NCBI RefSeq assembly: GCF_024347455.1
Contig: NZ_AP025483.1
Span: 3,100,001-3,164,000, forward strand
Reading direction: 5' to 3'
DNA: 64,000 bases
From: Vibrio echinoideorum
GTDB lineage: Bacteria; Pseudomonadota; Gammaproteobacteria; Enterobacterales; Vibrionaceae
Shown here: piece after piece, positions 38,034 through 49,700 of the stretch
How the letters are laid out: each line of letters begins with the position of its first letter
Position numbering within the stretch: the stretch's first letter is position 1
Position numbers and translations under genes: made by a program
Notes under the pieces: model-generated
What the model saw: the letters and a program-made list of their open reading frames with translations, nothing else
The model's database searches: none
What the model was told of the DNA's origin: nothing

Positions 38034-39311
38034 ATGGAAAGTACGGTTAAAACAACCACAAAAGAAGCACAAACCTCTGCCCCCCTATCAACTTTAATTA
38101 AGTCTCTTGGCCCAGGTATTATGATGGCTGCTGCAGCTGTAGGAGGATCGCACTTAGTTGCATCCACTAAAGCTGGTGCCATTTATGGTTGGCAACTTGC
38201 CGCTCTTATTATCCTTGTTAACGTGTTTAAGTACCCGTTCTTTAAAGCGGGCATCCAATATACATTGGGCACGGGTCAAAGCTTAGTTGAAGGTTACTCT
38301 AACTTAGGTCGCCCTTACCTTGTGATCTTTTCTATTTTGAGTGCGATTTCCGCGGTTGTGAATACGGCAGCCTTACTGTTATTCAGCGCAAGCTTACTCA
38401 GCTACTTTATCCCTTTCGATTTAGCCACCAGCACACTTTGCATGATTGTTTTAGCAACGTGTTTGGTCATTCTATTTGCGGGTCACTATCGAGCTCTTGA
38501 TACGCTATCTAAAGCGATCATGGCGATCCTGACCATCACTACTCTAGCTGCTGTGGCTATCGCTATTGGCTCTCCAGTCGAACCTGACGCTGCATTTGTT
38601 CCACCGTCGCCTTGGTCATTGGCTGCTATTGGCTTTATCGTGGTAACCATGGGTTGGATGCCTGCGCCTATCGAGATATCAAGCATCACCTCAATGTGGT
38701 TAAAAAGCCAAAAAGAGAAACAAGAAGTGACCGCTCAATCAGCATTGTTTGATTTCAACGTAGGCTACATTGGTACAGCATTACTGGCGCTGGTATTTGT
38801 CGCGTTAGGCGCCCTAGTACTTCACGGCTCAGGTGTTGAACTGTCTCGCTCAGGTGTTGGCTTCACTCATCAATTAGTCGGCATCTACGCCTCGACAATT
38901 GGCGAATGGTCTCGTCCATTAATCGCACTTATCGCCTTCTTCTGTATTTTTGGCAGTACCATTACCGTTATCGATGGCTATTCACGTGTGCTTGCAGAAT
39001 CACAGCGCCTGTTATTGAAAAAAGAATCGAGCCCAAGAATGCTGCAAGGCTGGATCATCATTGTTTCTATCGCGGCATTGGCAATTGTGATGTTCTTCAG
39101 CGCAGCACTGATGCCAATGCTCGATTTTGCGATGGTACTTGCGTTTGTAACTACGCCATTCTTCGCCCTACTTAACTTCATCTTGGTAAACAAAGCTAAG
39201 CTTCCGGAAGTGCTTGCGATTGGTCCAAAACTAAAATGGTTATCGATAGCTGGTCTTACTTACTTGTTTGGTTTCTTAGCTCTATTCGTTTGGTGGAAAT
39301 GGTTGATGTAA
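38034..39311 (+). CDS. Nramp-family transporter lacking the canonical metal-binding motif
   Basis: A 425-residue, about 11-helix membrane protein of the Nramp superfamily: SLGPGIMMAAAAVGGSHLVAS in helix 1, then AIYGWQLAALIILVNVFKYPFF. In canonical Nramp the helix-1 motif after GPG-x8 is DPGN; here the same place reads GGSH (residues 37-40). In helix 6 the MPH motif becomes MPA (GWMPAPIEISS). These residues bind the divalent metal in MntH, so the substrate may differ (Mg2+, other cation or organic solute); this is inference. Start: two ATGs in a row; the second has better spacing (six bases) from AAGGA. Divergent from rluA. Confidence 0.85.
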   Translation: MESTVKTTTKEAQTSAPLSTLIKSLGPGIMMAAAAVGGSHLVASTKAGAIYGWQLAALIILVNVFKYPFFKAGIQYTLGTGQSLVEGYSNLGRPYLVIFSILSAISAVVNTAALLLFSASLLSYFIPFDLATSTLCMIVLATCLVILFAGHYRALDTLSKAIMAILTITTLAAVAIAIGSPVEPDAAFVPPSPWSLAAIGFIVVTMGWMPAPIEISSITSMWLKSQKEKQEVTAQSALFDFNVGYIGTALLALVFVALGALVLHGSGVELSRSGVGFTHQLVGIYASTIGEWSRPLIALIAFFCIFGSTITVIDGYSRVLAESQRLLLKKESSPRMLQGWIIIVSIAALAIVMFFSAALMPMLDFAMVLAFVTTPFFALLNFILVNKAKLPEVLAIGPKLKWLSIAGLTYLFGFLALFVWWKWLM

Positions 39312-39370
39312 TCAGCTCTCCAAATTATTAGCTAAACTGTTAACCGAACTCTTAACCAAACTACAGATAC

Positions 39371-39401
39371 AAATAAGGCCTTCGCAATGAAGGCCTTATT
39401 T
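39371..39401. terminator. Bidirectional hairpin between Nramp and rapA
   Basis: AAATAAGGCCTTC-GCAAT-GAAGGCCTTATTT: perfect 13-bp stem in the gap between convergent genes; U-tracts are short in both directions. Confidence 0.8.
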
Positions 39402-39439
39402 CGTTAAAGCGTTAAGCTAGCGATATACCAGTTCTTGGC

Positions 39440-42349
39440 TTAGTTATGAGAAACCACAATCAAACGTAGTGAATCTAACTGAAACTGAGCTTTGCTGATG
39501 TAACCCGTCAGTTCATTGATTTGAGCTTCGATAACCTCTAGCTCTTCATCACGAATATTAGGGTTCACGGCTTTAAGCGCTTGTAGACGCTCTAATTCAC
39601 CGTTCAGATTAGTCTGCATATCTCTTTGAGCTTGTTCACGCACTTCTTCCACTTTAGGAACCACGTGCGCCTCACCCGCTTCGATAAGCTTATGAATCTC
39701 ACCTTGTACCGAATTCACGAGCTTGCTCGCTAAATGACGGTTTACAGGACTTAGTTGACGGTTAAAGCTGTCAAACTCAACCTGAGCTGATAAGTCGTTA
39801 CCACGACCATCCATCATCAAGCGAATTGGTGTCTTAGGTAAGAACTGACTGATACCGCTGCGCTTTGGTGCTTGCGCATCCACAAGGTAAACCAACTCAA
39901 GCAGGATAGTTCCCACGGGTAGAGCTTTGTTCTTAAGCAGAGATACCGCAGAAGCACCGACACCTTCACTCAATAGCAGATCAATACCGCCCTGAATCAT
40001 TGGGTGTTCCCAGCTAATAAAATTCATGTCTTCACGAGAAAGTGCAGTTTCACGATCAAACGTGATGGTTGCACCTTCATAAGGTAAGCCTGGGTAGCTT
40101 GGAACCATCATGTGCTCAGAAGGTGTTACGACTAGAGCATTCTCACCTTTGTCGTCTTGGTTCAAACCAATGGTATCGAACAGACTCAGAGCAAAAGACA
40201 CTAGGTTAGTATCACCGTCAGTAGACGCGATCTTTTCTGCAATCTCATGCGCTTTTTCGCCACCATTTGAATGCATCTCGAGTAGGCGATCTCGGCCCTT
40301 TTCTAGATCTGATTTCAGGCTTTGGTTTAGCTTGGCAGACTCTTCAATTACTTCATCAAGTTGCTCGGTATTACCAGAAGCTAGCATTTCGATTAGAACA
40401 TCAGAATACTTATCGTAAACTGTGCGACCTGTTGGACAAGTCTCTGCAAATGCGTTCAGACCTTCATCGAACCAACGCGCTAGAATCGCTTGCGATGTGC
40501 CTTTTAGGTAAGGAACATGAATGTCGATATCACGAAGCTGACCGATACGGTCCAAACGACCAATACGTTGCTCAAGCAAATCTGGGTTGAACGGTAAGTC
40601 GAACATCACTAACTGGTTTGCAAACTGGAAGTTACGACCTTCAGAACCGATCTCGCTACAGATAAGAACCTGAGCACCGCCCTCTTCTTGAGCAAAGTAA
40701 GCCGCCGCTTTATCACGCTCTAAAATAGACATGCCTTCGTGGAATACCGTTGCACGCACACCTTCACGCTCACGCAGTGCTTGCTCTAATTGAAGAGCCG
40801 TACTCGCACGCGAAGCGATCACTAGGATCTTTTCGCTACGCTTGTCTTGGATCTTTTCAATCAACCAGTTCACTCGTGAATCGAACTGCCACCAGCTTGA
40901 ATCTTCACCTTCAAACTCTTGGAAAATCTCTTCTGGATAAAGCATCTTCATCGCACGAGCTTCAGGGGCCATTTTGCCACCGATCATGCCTGATACACGC
41001 ATAGATGTTGTGTACTGCGTTGGAATGTCCATCGGCAGTAGGTTTACATTACGCTTAGGGAAGCCTTTGATTGCTGCACGCGTGTTTCTAAATAGAACAC
41101 GACCAGTACCATGGCGGTCCATCAGGTTATCAATTAGCTCTTGGCGCGCTAACGCTTGTTCTTCTTCGCTGCTATCACCTTCGATGATACGGAACAAAGG
41201 CTCAACATCTTGCTCAGAAAGAAGCTCTGTAATCTGATTTTTGGCGCTATTTTCAAGCTTCACGCCTGAGAACAATGCAGTGACTGCATCAGCAACGGGC
41301 GCGTATTGATCTTCTTCTTCAACGAATGCTTCGTAATCATAGAAACGGTCAGGATCAAGCAGACGCAGACGCGCAAAGTGACTCTCACGACCCAGCTGTT
41401 CCGGTGTTGCGGTTAACAGTAGTACACCAGAGGTATTTTCAGCCAAACCTTCAACCACTTGGTATTCGCGACTTGGTTTGTCTTGGCTCCACTCAAGGTG
41501 GTGCGCTTCATCGACAACCAACAGATCCCACTCACCTTCAAGTGCTTGTTCGTAGCGCTTGCGGCTCTTACGTAGGAAATCCAAAGAACACAGAACGTAT
41601 TGTTGTGTATCGAATGGGTTATCCGATTCGGCAAAGGCTTCAATACAGCGCTCTTCATCGAAGATCGAGAAGTGCAGGTTGAAACGACGCATCATCTCAA
41701 CTAACCATTGGTGTTGAAGAGTTTCAGGCACCACAATCAGAATGCGATCAGCGCGACCAGATAAGACTTGTTGGTGGATGATCATACCCGCTTCGATTGT
41801 TTTACCTAAGCCAACTTCATCAGCAAGTAAAACACGTGGAGCATGACGGCGACCGACTTCATGAGCAATGTACAACTGATGAGGGATCAAGCCAGCACGC
41901 ATACCACACAAGCCACGCATTGGGCTTTTGTGTTGTTGGTATTGGTTGCTTAACGCGCGGTAACGTAGGACAAAGTTATCCATACGATCGATTTGCCCCG
42001 CGTACAGTTTGTCTTGCGGTTTGTTAAAGCGGATTTGATTGCTTAAGAATATTTCACGCAGAGTCACCTCTGTTTCTTGGGTATCTTCGCGAGTACCTAA
42101 GTAAGTCAGCAGCCCTTTATCTTCGATAATTTCTTCGACAGATAAAGACCAACCTTCTTGGCATTCGATGACATCGCCTATATTAAACGTTACTCGGGTT
42201 ACGGGAGCATCAGTACGTGCGTACACACGATTTTCTTCTGACGCTGCAAACATTACTGTCACTGTTCGAGCATCCATTGCTACAACGGTACCTAAACCTA
42301 AATCGCTCTCCGTATCGCTTATCCAGCGTTGCCCCAAAGCAAATGTCAT
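39440..42349 (-). CDS. rapA: RNA polymerase-associated SWI2/SNF2 ATPase RapA
   Basis: A 969-residue RapA (HepA), which binds RNA polymerase and promotes its recycling after termination. N-terminal Tudor-like domains ([20 protein letters not shown]), then the helicase core: Walker [13 protein letters not shown] (177-188), Walker B DEAHHLEW near residue 280, [13 protein letters not shown] and [12 protein letters not shown] in the second lobe, and the RapA C-terminal domain. Length matches E. coli RapA (968). Convergent with the Nramp gene and divergent from the PIN-PhoH gene across a 465-base region. Confidence 0.96.
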   Translation of the reverse strand: MTFALGQRWISDTESDLGLGTVVAMDARTVTVMFAASEENRVYARTDAPVTRVTFNIGDVIECQEGWSLSVEEIIEDKGLLTYLGTREDTQETEVTLREIFLSNQIRFNKPQDKLYAGQIDRMDNFVLRYRALSNQYQQHKSPMRGLCGMRAGLIPHQLYIAHEVGRRHAPRVLLADEVGLGKTIEAGMIIHQQVLSGRADRILIVVPETLQHQWLVEMMRRFNLHFSIFDEERCIEAFAESDNPFDTQQYVLCSLDFLRKSRKRYEQALEGEWDLLVVDEAHHLEWSQDKPSREYQVVEGLAENTSGVLLLTATPEQLGRESHFARLRLLDPDRFYDYEAFVEEEDQYAPVADAVTALFSGVKLENSAKNQITELLSEQDVEPLFRIIEGDSSEEEQALARQELIDNLMDRHGTGRVLFRNTRAAIKGFPKRNVNLLPMDIPTQYTTSMRVSGMIGGKMAPEARAMKMLYPEEIFQEFEGEDSSWWQFDSRVNWLIEKIQDKRSEKILVIASRASTALQLEQALREREGVRATVFHEGMSILERDKAAAYFAQEEGGAQVLICSEIGSEGRNFQFANQLVMFDLPFNPDLLEQRIGRLDRIGQLRDIDIHVPYLKGTSQAILARWFDEGLNAFAETCPTGRTVYDKYSDVLIEMLASGNTEQLDEVIEESAKLNQSLKSDLEKGRDRLLEMHSNGGEKAHEIAEKIASTDGDTNLVSFALSLFDTIGLNQDDKGENALVVTPSEHMMVPSYPGLPYEGATITFDRETALSREDMNFISWEHPMIQGGIDLLLSEGVGASAVSLLKNKALPVGTILLELVYLVDAQAPKRSGISQFLPKTPIRLMMDGRGNDLSAQVEFDSFNRQLSPVNRHLASKLVNSVQGEIHKLIEAGEAHVVPKVEEVREQAQRDMQTNLNGELERLQALKAVNPNIRDEELEVIEAQINELTGYISKAQFQLDSLRLIVVSHN

Positions 42350-42814
42350 GAATCGACTACCTCAATCTTATAGTTGGAATTTGGTCATTTGAACTGCAAT
42401 CTTAAACAAGAACGTTTTCGCTCCTGAATTAAAAATATAGCCAAAGATGCCTAGTTTGCAGCCACTTTTTAAGTGCGCTCTCGATAATAAATATCTTGAG
42501 GAAATGGTGCAGAAAAAGGTCGCTAATCTTACTCGATGCTGTGATTTAGGTCACGCCTAAAGGACATGATTTCATACTTTTTTTCTGTTTTCGCTAATGC
42601 AATCAAACTGTCAAAAAATCATGGTTAATCTACAGGTAGCAGATTGCTGCTCTCAAATGAATACTCGATATCCACCCACAACGATATGTCGATATTCCTT
42701 TAGATGAAGTTTAGGTGAGTAGTTGACTATAACCTTAGTGAGATACTAACCTTTATATGAGCTTTATCTACGTTCAATGGATGCAAAGCAGCCGCATGTC
42801 GGCAAGGAGATGCT
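42350..42814. other. Large divergent region between rapA and the PIN-PhoH gene
   Basis: 465 bases without a gene in either strand that I can support. It contains a CRP-like site (42540-42555) and otherwise unstructured AT-rich sequence with both promoters presumably inside. Confidence 0.5.
42540..42555. promoter_or_regulatory. CRP-like site upstream of the PIN-PhoH gene
   Basis: TGTGA-TTTAGG-TCACG matches the CRP consensus TGTGA-N6-TCACA at 9 of 10 core positions and the spacing is exact. It lies about 275 bases before the PIN-PhoH start and 190 before rapA; which gene it serves is unclear. Confidence 0.5.
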
Positions 42815-44194
42815 ATGAGCGAGACCAACCGGAAGCTATTTGTTTTAGATACTAATATCCTACTTCACGAACCCTTCGCTATATTTTCTTTCCAAGAGCA
42901 CGATGTCGTTATTCCGATGACAGTGCTAGAAGAACTCGACAGAATCAAAGACAGTAAAAGAGACGTTGCTCGAGATGCAAGAATTGCGATTCGAACGCTC
43001 GAAGACTTATTCAGGGAAGCCACACCAGACCAAATATCGGAAGGCATTCCTTTTTCTCAAGACATTAACGCATCTGGCAGTATTTCAATACTCGCTGACT
43101 ACGAACTTCAAGAAAGCGTCAAAGCCTTTGCCGACGACAAGGCCGGCGATAACCGAATCCTCAACGCTGTTTTATACCTTCAGAACAAACGTGCGCCGCG
43201 CGAAGTGGTTCTCATCACCAAAGACATCAACATGCGCTTACGAGCAAAAGGCGCTGGCGTTCGCTTTGTTGAAGATTATCAAACAGACCAACTGATTGAT
43301 GATATCCAATACCTGACTAAAGGCTTTCAACAACTTGAAGGGGCATTTTGGGATGGCATCGATAATGTCGAGAGTAAGGCTTTAGGGGGAAAAACGTTAC
43401 ACACCCTAGCAAGAGGGCCTTTCGAACCGACCTTTCTCAACCAATATGTGATTGACGAGGAGAGTGACTTTGCCGCTCGTGTCGAAGAGATTGAAACCGA
43501 AACCATCACTTTAAGAGATCTCAGTCGCGAACGGTTAATGAACCGCAGAGCGTGGGACATTACACCGAAAAACATCTACCAAGGTATGGCGATCGATGCC
43601 CTACTCGATCCTGATATTGACCTTGTAATACTAACGGGGGCTGCCGGGAGTGGTAAGACACTGTTAGCCATGGCTGCCGCGCTTGAACAAACCATTGAGC
43701 GTAAACATTTCGATAAGATCATCGTAACCCGAAACACGCCCGATATCGGTGAGTCGATTGGGTTCCTTCCCGGCACCGAGGAAGAAAAAATGCTGCCTTG
43801 GTTAGCGGCAGTGACCGATACACTGGAAGCTCTGCACAAGAACGATCACTGCACCGAAGGGTCAATGAAGTACATCTGTGACAAAGCCAATATCCAGTTC
43901 AAATCGATTAACTTCATGCGAGGCCGCTCAATTCAAAATGCCTTTGTCCTTTTGGATGAGTGTCAGAACCTCACCGCTTCACAAATCAAAACCATCATCA
44001 CCCGTTGTGGTGAAGGCACCAAGATCGTCTGTTCAGGAAACCTAGCTCAGATAGATTCATCCTACTTAACCCCTGTAACTTCAGGCTTAACCTACATGGT
44101 CGAGCGTTTTAAAGACTTCGAAGGCAGTGCTAATATTCACCTCAATGGTGTGGTACGAAGCCGACTGGCCGAGTTTGCTGAAGAAAATATGTAA
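42815..44194 (+). CDS. PIN-PhoH fusion protein (predicted RNase with ATPase/helicase domain)
   Basis: A 459-residue protein with an N-terminal PIN nuclease domain (acidic residues in LFVLDTNILLHEP, then VLEELDRIKDSKRD and DDKAGDNRILNAVLYL) and a C-terminal PhoH ATPase: Walker A TGAAGSGKTLLAMA (about residue 272), IGFLPGTEEEKMLPW, FVLLDECQNLTASQIK (Walker B) and GLTYMVERFK. The PIN-PhoH (PhoH2/YlaK) group is described as RNA-cleaving, RNA-unwinding; in mycobacteria it is paired with an antitoxin, but no such partner gene is seen here. AAGGAGAT precedes the ATG. Confidence 0.93.
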   Translation: MSETNRKLFVLDTNILLHEPFAIFSFQEHDVVIPMTVLEELDRIKDSKRDVARDARIAIRTLEDLFREATPDQISEGIPFSQDINASGSISILADYELQESVKAFADDKAGDNRILNAVLYLQNKRAPREVVLITKDINMRLRAKGAGVRFVEDYQTDQLIDDIQYLTKGFQQLEGAFWDGIDNVESKALGGKTLHTLARGPFEPTFLNQYVIDEESDFAARVEEIETETITLRDLSRERLMNRRAWDITPKNIYQGMAIDALLDPDIDLVILTGAAGSGKTLLAMAAALEQTIERKHFDKIIVTRNTPDIGESIGFLPGTEEEKMLPWLAAVTDTLEALHKNDHCTEGSMKYICDKANIQFKSINFMRGRSIQNAFVLLDECQNLTASQIKTIITRCGEGTKIVCSGNLAQIDSSYLTPVTSGLTYMVERFKDFEGSANIHLNGVVRSRLAEFAEENM

Positions 44195-44240
44195 CTGTTC
44201 GGTTTAGTAAATAGCGATCCAGCAACAAAAAGCCCAGAAA

Positions 44241-44269
44241 CAAAAAAGCGCCTCACATTGGAGGCGCTT
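44241..44269. terminator. Terminator between the PIN-PhoH gene and tldD
   Basis: AAGCGCCTC-ACATTG-GAGGCGCTT, 9-bp GC-rich stem between convergent genes; the minus-strand copy is followed by a T-run (TTTTTTG), so it terminates the tldD-side operon best. Confidence 0.9.
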
Positions 44270-44325
44270 CTAGCTTCTATTTTCTAAGAAACTGAAACTC
44301 TAATCAAACGCGGGGTTAGCCTGAA

Positions 44326-45771
44326 TTACTCAGTACCACCTACTATAAGAGAGTCTAGCTTCAATGTTGGTTGACCAACACCGACTGGAACGCTTTGGCC
44401 GGCTTTACCACACACACCAACACCACGGTCTAGGCTAAGGTCGTTGCCTACCATAGACACTTGCTGCATCGCTTCTATACCAGAACCAATGAGCGTTGCA
44501 CCCTTCACTGGGTGAGTGATTTTGCCGTTTTCAATCATGTACGCTTCAGAAGCTGAGAACACGAACTTACCAGAAGTAATATCAACCTGACCGCCACCGA
44601 AGTTTGGCGCGTAGATGCCTCTTTCAACCGTTGAGATAATCTCTTCAGGAGTATGTTCACCCGGCAGCATGTAAGTGTTTGTCATACGCGGCATAGGAAG
44701 GTGCGCGTAAGACTCACGACGACCGTTACCCGTAGGCGCTACACCCATTAGACGAGCATTAAGCTTGTCTTGCATGTAACCTTTTAGGATGCCGTTTTCG
44801 ATTAAGGTATTGTACTGACCGTTTACACCTTCATCATCAACGTTTAATGAACCACGAAGATCTGTCAATGTACCATCATCAACGATCGTACATAGGCTTG
44901 ATGTTACTTGCTCGCCGATCTTACCTGAGAATACTGAAGATTCTTTACGGTTGAAGTCACCCTCTAAACCGTGACCTACCGCCTCATGCAGTAAAACGCC
45001 TGGCCAGCCAGAACCTAATACGACTGGCATCGCACCAGCAGGAGCGGCTACTGCTTCAAGGTTAACTAACGCTTGGCGAATCGCTTCATCTGCAAATTGG
45101 TAAGCAACCTGAGAGCCATTAGCATCGCTTAGGAAGAAGTCGTAACCAAAACGACCGCCACCGCCAGCACTGCCACGCTCACGACGATCGCCTTTTTGTG
45201 CCAGTACGCTGATAGACAAACGAACAAGCGGACGAATATCACCCGCGAAAGTGCCGTCAGTAGCAGCAACAAGCATCTGCTCATGCACACCGCTTAAACT
45301 CACTGATACTTCAGTGACCATAGGCTCTTTGGTACGAATGTAAGCATCAAGCGCTTTTAGTAATTCTGTTTTTTGTTGTTTTTCCCAGCTTGCTAGCGGG
45401 TTAACCGCGTCATAGTAAGCTTGGTTCGAATTGCGTTTGAAAGCGTGAACCTTGCCGTTTTGACCTTGCTTCGCGATACCACGAGCAGCAATCGCACTTT
45501 GCTTCAGACCCTCTAATTGGATTTGATCAGAGTACGCAAAACCGGTTTTTTCGCCAGATACCGCTCGAACACCAACACCGCAGTCGATGTTGAAAGAACC
45601 GTCTTTAATGATGCTATCTTCTAGCACCAAAGATTCATGCCAGCTTGACTGGAAATAGATATCAGCATAATCAATTTGGCGGGTAGCAATGCTCGCCAAT
45701 GTATCTGCGATATTTTGCTCCGTAAGCCCTGTCGGGTTCAGTAGTGCTTCTTCAATTTGATTAATGCTCAT
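44326..45771 (-). CDS. tldD: Metalloprotease TldD
   Basis: A 481-residue protease that with TldE (PmbA) degrades unfolded peptides and matures microcin B17 and CcdA in E. coli. The zinc motif HEAVGH is at residues 262-267, in [19 protein letters not shown]; the C-terminal part has [18 protein letters not shown] and [21 protein letters not shown] (typical). Length equals that of E. coli TldD (481). pmbA is not in the window. It is the promoter-distal gene of a long minus-strand cluster (mre to tldD). Confidence 0.95.
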   Translation of the reverse strand: MSINQIEEALLNPTGLTEQNIADTLASIATRQIDYADIYFQSSWHESLVLEDSIIKDGSFNIDCGVGVRAVSGEKTGFAYSDQIQLEGLKQSAIAARGIAKQGQNGKVHAFKRNSNQAYYDAVNPLASWEKQQKTELLKALDAYIRTKEPMVTEVSVSLSGVHEQMLVAATDGTFAGDIRPLVRLSISVLAQKGDRRERGSAGGGGRFGYDFFLSDANGSQVAYQFADEAIRQALVNLEAVAAPAGAMPVVLGSGWPGVLLHEAVGHGLEGDFNRKESSVFSGKIGEQVTSSLCTIVDDGTLTDLRGSLNVDDEGVNGQYNTLIENGILKGYMQDKLNARLMGVAPTGNGRRESYAHLPMPRMTNTYMLPGEHTPEEIISTVERGIYAPNFGGGQVDITSGKFVFSASEAYMIENGKITHPVKGATLIGSGIEAMQQVSMVGNDLSLDRGVGVCGKAGQSVPVGVGQPTLKLDSLIVGGTE

Positions 45772-45790
45772 AAATGGCTCTTGTTTGTAA

Positions 45791-46603
45791 TTAAAATTGA
45801 TTGGTGAATCGAGAATGTTGCGCTATTGGCATATTTTGCCTGATTGATTCGCAACTGGATGTGTCTATCTCAACCACCATACTTTTAGGATCTTGGTCTA
45901 GCTGTGCGACCACTCGTCCCCATGGATCAACCACCATTGAGTGTCCCCATGTTTCTCTTTGGCAAGGATGTTTGCCACCTTGCCCTACCGCGACAATCCA
46001 CGATTGTGTTTCGATCGCACGGCACCTTAATAAGGCTTCCCAATGCGCTTGACCAGTCACTGCTGTAAACGCCGCTGGAACGATAATGATCTGCGCACCC
46101 TGCTTACGTAACTCTGAATACAAGTGTGGAAAGCGCACATCATAACAAATACTCAAACCTAAGCGACCAAAAGGCGTTTCTGTCGTCACAACTCGGTCAC
46201 CCGGAGTGAAAATATCGGACTCTCGATAACACTTATGCGCATCGGCTACATCAACATCAAACATATGTAGCTTGTCGTAATGAGCCACTAAGCTGCCAAA
46301 ATCATCAATCACCAATGTTGTAGTAGTCACGCCTTCAGCCGTACTTATCGGCATGCTACCGACAATAATCCAGATTCGATGAAGCGTAGCCAACTCAGAC
46401 AGTTTCTTCTGCAATGGGCCATCATTTAAGGGCTCTGCATACTGGTGATAATCGGCTTTGCTACCAAAAACTAACGCGTTTTCAGGGCAAACCACCCACT
46501 TAGCCCCTAACGCTTTGCACTTTGCTACTTCTTGAACAAGGTAGTCAAAGTTCAATTCAGGGCTGGGGCCAGATGTCATTTGAATCAACCCAACACAATC
46601 CAT
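45791..46603 (-). CDS. Carbon-nitrogen hydrolase (nitrilase/omega-amidase family)
   Basis: A 270-residue nitrilase-superfamily protein with the Glu-Lys-Cys triad visible: Glu in [10 protein letters not shown], Lys in HYDKLHMFD, Cys in [18 protein letters not shown]. Close relatives are Nit1/omega-amidase and deaminated-glutathione amidase (YbeM-type), so repair of deaminated glutathione is a reasonable guess. The start ATG at 46603 has AAGGAG eight bases before; an upstream start at 46624 is less likely. It lies between yhdP and tldD, 20 bases from tldD, in a vibrio-typical position. Confidence 0.9.
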   Translation of the reverse strand: MDCVGLIQMTSGPSPELNFDYLVQEVAKCKALGAKWVVCPENALVFGSKADYHQYAEPLNDGPLQKKLSELATLHRIWIIVGSMPISTAEGVTTTTLVIDDFGSLVAHYDKLHMFDVDVADAHKCYRESDIFTPGDRVVTTETPFGRLGLSICYDVRFPHLYSELRKQGAQIIIVPAAFTAVTGQAHWEALLRCRAIETQSWIVAVGQGGKHPCQRETWGHSMVVDPWGRVVAQLDQDPKSMVVEIDTSSCESIRQNMPIAQHSRFTNQF

Positions 46604-46709
46604 GTGTATCGCTCCTTCATTCATTATGATTCAGAAATCAGCATTTACCGTATATTAATCAGCGAGTACTTTAACTAATTCGTCTATTAATCGGCTCGCT
46701 TAGCAACGG

Positions 46710-49700
46710 TTACTGAGCGAGTTTCCTAAGCTTTTCTGGTAACTGGAACTCACCGGAACTGCGTGAAAGTTCACTTACCGTTGGTGAATCCAGAGGTCCT
46801 TTCACCGAGTAATTAACTTGGGTAAAGACCTCAACCACTGGCGAAATAACGGTAGTTACCGCCAATACGTACAGTGCGGTTTGCGGAGTCACAGCAAATG
46901 CCGTTAATACCGGAATACCGGATGTAATATCTGGGGTAAAGTTCACTTCAGCATCAACCTGACGCGTATTCAGGTTAGCGATACCTTTGATTTGCATCTC
47001 GCCTGCGACGGCATCCATGTTTAAGTCATTCGTCAGAAATATGCCATTTTGAATTTTACCCGTACCTGTGATGCTGTTGAACGCCATGCCTTTATCAAAC
47101 ACATCAGAGAAATCGAGCTGCATCTTACGAATGATTGAATCTAGGCTAAACAAACCAAGCAATCGAGCAGCACCACTTACGTCTGAAATAATGCCTTTGC
47201 CGAATTTGGTTTCAACGTTTCCGTCAAGGGTATCCATTTTAATACCCCAAGGAGATCCATCCCACTGCAGTTGACCTTCAAGCGCGAAAGGCGCTTTTTG
47301 AATCCCTGAAGTAATACCAAAACGTTCCATTAATTCACTGTTGTTCTCGCCTTCAACATCAACGGCGAGCGATGAATGACTCTTATCGCCTTTCAATTCC
47401 CACCAGCCACTCACATCCGCTTTGTTTCCGCCGCTTCGAACCTGAATCTTCTTCCACTCAATACGATCGTCTTGCCTAGCCAGTTCAACATCGACCTTAC
47501 CGACCTTATAGCCTTGCAACCAAAAATCGTTAAGGGTTAATTTTAGATTTGGCATCGCATCATGGATCTTTCTATCCAATTCAGAGATCAATGGGGCTTC
47601 TTGCTCTTTTCGTTGAAGCAATTGTTCTTGGTTTTTCTTGTCACTCCACTCAGGAACAAACAAATGTAGGCGATCCAGCGAAACCGTTAAATCGTATGGA
47701 GGCAGATAATTAATATCCCCTTCGATCTCTTGGCTAGACACTTCCATCTGCCACGCCTGTTTGTTCTTACGAGCGCTAAAATCGACATCATTCCAAGGAA
47801 TACCGCCTAAGATCAGTTCCTTACTTTCGAACGTAATGCGACTTGGTGCAGGAATGGTTGGCGTGTTCATTTGACTGAGCACAGCATCTGAAGGCTTCAC
47901 CGGTTCCATCACTACCGATAACCAATCATCGGCATTGAACTTGTCAGTGCGAATTAACGCATGATGGCCAACAACAGGACTAATTTTATAACCACCCCGA
48001 CCAAGCACTAAGTTAGTCGCCGTTAACTTGGGAACATCGCCTGTAATATCAATTTCAGCCTGATATTTGGTGCTAGGGAGCTGTAAACGTGCGGTAATCG
48101 CTTCTTGGTTACCCGACGCTTGTAGCCTTGCTGAGCCACTTTCTAATGATTTTTTCGCCAATGGGTATGGGTAATCACTGGCCAAATACTTAAGATCTGA
48201 CTGCAAATCCAGTTGGTAACTAAAACCGATATCGTTGAGCTGAATATCAATCTGACTTTGCCACTGAGCATGACCCGATAAACGGCTTAACCATTGCTCG
48301 CCAATATAAGGCTCTAGAGGTTTAACGTCCCAATCGCCTAAAACATCGATATCAACTGCGTATCCTGGGCCATCATTGAGGCCTTTAAAATCAACAGAGA
48401 TGCCCTGTTTCAGTAAATCAGCAGCTAAGCCATTCGCCGTGATGACATCATTATCAAACTCGATACGTCCTGTCGTGTTTTCAAGCACCATTGGCGGAGC
48501 TTCAATTTCAACATGATTCCCACTCAGATCGGCATAACCCCACGCTCTTGGCTCTTTTTCGGAATCAAAAGGAATATTGAGTTGGAATTCAGATGACACA
48601 TCGCCACTCACTTGCAGAGCCGTTAAGGCTGCACCGACGGAATCGACTAATGGAGAAGCGGTCATGTAATCGCGTACTGCATTGCCCGACGCGGTGGCCT
48701 TCGCTTCAATTTCAATATGACCGCCTTCCCCTAAATAGGGAATACGACCAGTAATACGATCGGCGGTTACATCCATCAATTGAGCCGAACGAGAATCTAG
48801 ATGCATCGCATCATTTTCAAATAACAGATCAAGTTGAAGATCGGTAATCAGTGGCCAACCGGTATCAAAACTAAATTTAGCGTTCTCTAACCCAACCCAA
48901 ACTTGGAAAATACCATCGTGATTGGTGTAGGGGTATTGGGCTAACTCACCATGCCAAAGTAACTTAACGGTGTCGGCTTTACCGGCTTGAATCGCAGTAG
49001 AAAGGTAATCAGTTAAATCTTGGCCAAGCGCTAATGTCGGTAAGTAACGCCATGTTTCGCCCACATTGTAAGCGTCCGCTTCACCGTAAAAAGACAGGTA
49101 TGGGCTTGCATCATTCGGGAAGTCCAAGCGAAATGCGCCCAAAACTTGTAAATCTGGCGTTGCAGCCGTAATTTTATCCGACCAAAGCCTCCAACCGTTT
49201 TCATCTTGCTGCCAAACAATATCAACCTGACCTTGTTTGATATTTAGAGGGGCTTGGAATACATCGCCATAAGGAAACACATCATCAATAACATGCAAGC
49301 TGGCTTTCGCTTCTGATGCAGAACCAAACACACTCCCTGAAACTTGGCTAAAACCCGGGACTAATTCCCATTGCTCGATAGCCATATCAGAAAAACTCGC
49401 AGAATAACGTAAGCTTTCAATACCTGAATCCATTGATACACGAATATCAGAAACCAAACCACCGGGAGCCAACGAGTTAATCATTTGGGAGGACTGTTCA
49501 GAATCCGGCAACAACTTAATCAACGGCGTTAGTGTTGCAACATCAAGCTCAGAAACATTGAGTTGCCACGGACCTTTGTTCCACTTAAATGCGACATCAA
49601 GTTCAGGCCAAGGCGTGTCATCGGTTCTCAAATTAAGTGAGTGACCATTTACTTGCCAACCATCTTCCAATGGAGAAAGCTTAAACACACCAGATTCAAT

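Noticed and set aside
41413..41658. Antisense and alternate-frame frames within rapA
   Set aside because: Shadows of the RapA coding sequence.
46690..46720. Hairpin at the end of yhdP (CTCGCTCAG / CTAAGCGAG)
   Set aside because: Stem includes the yhdP stop codon region, has a mismatch and no T-run; not called a terminator.
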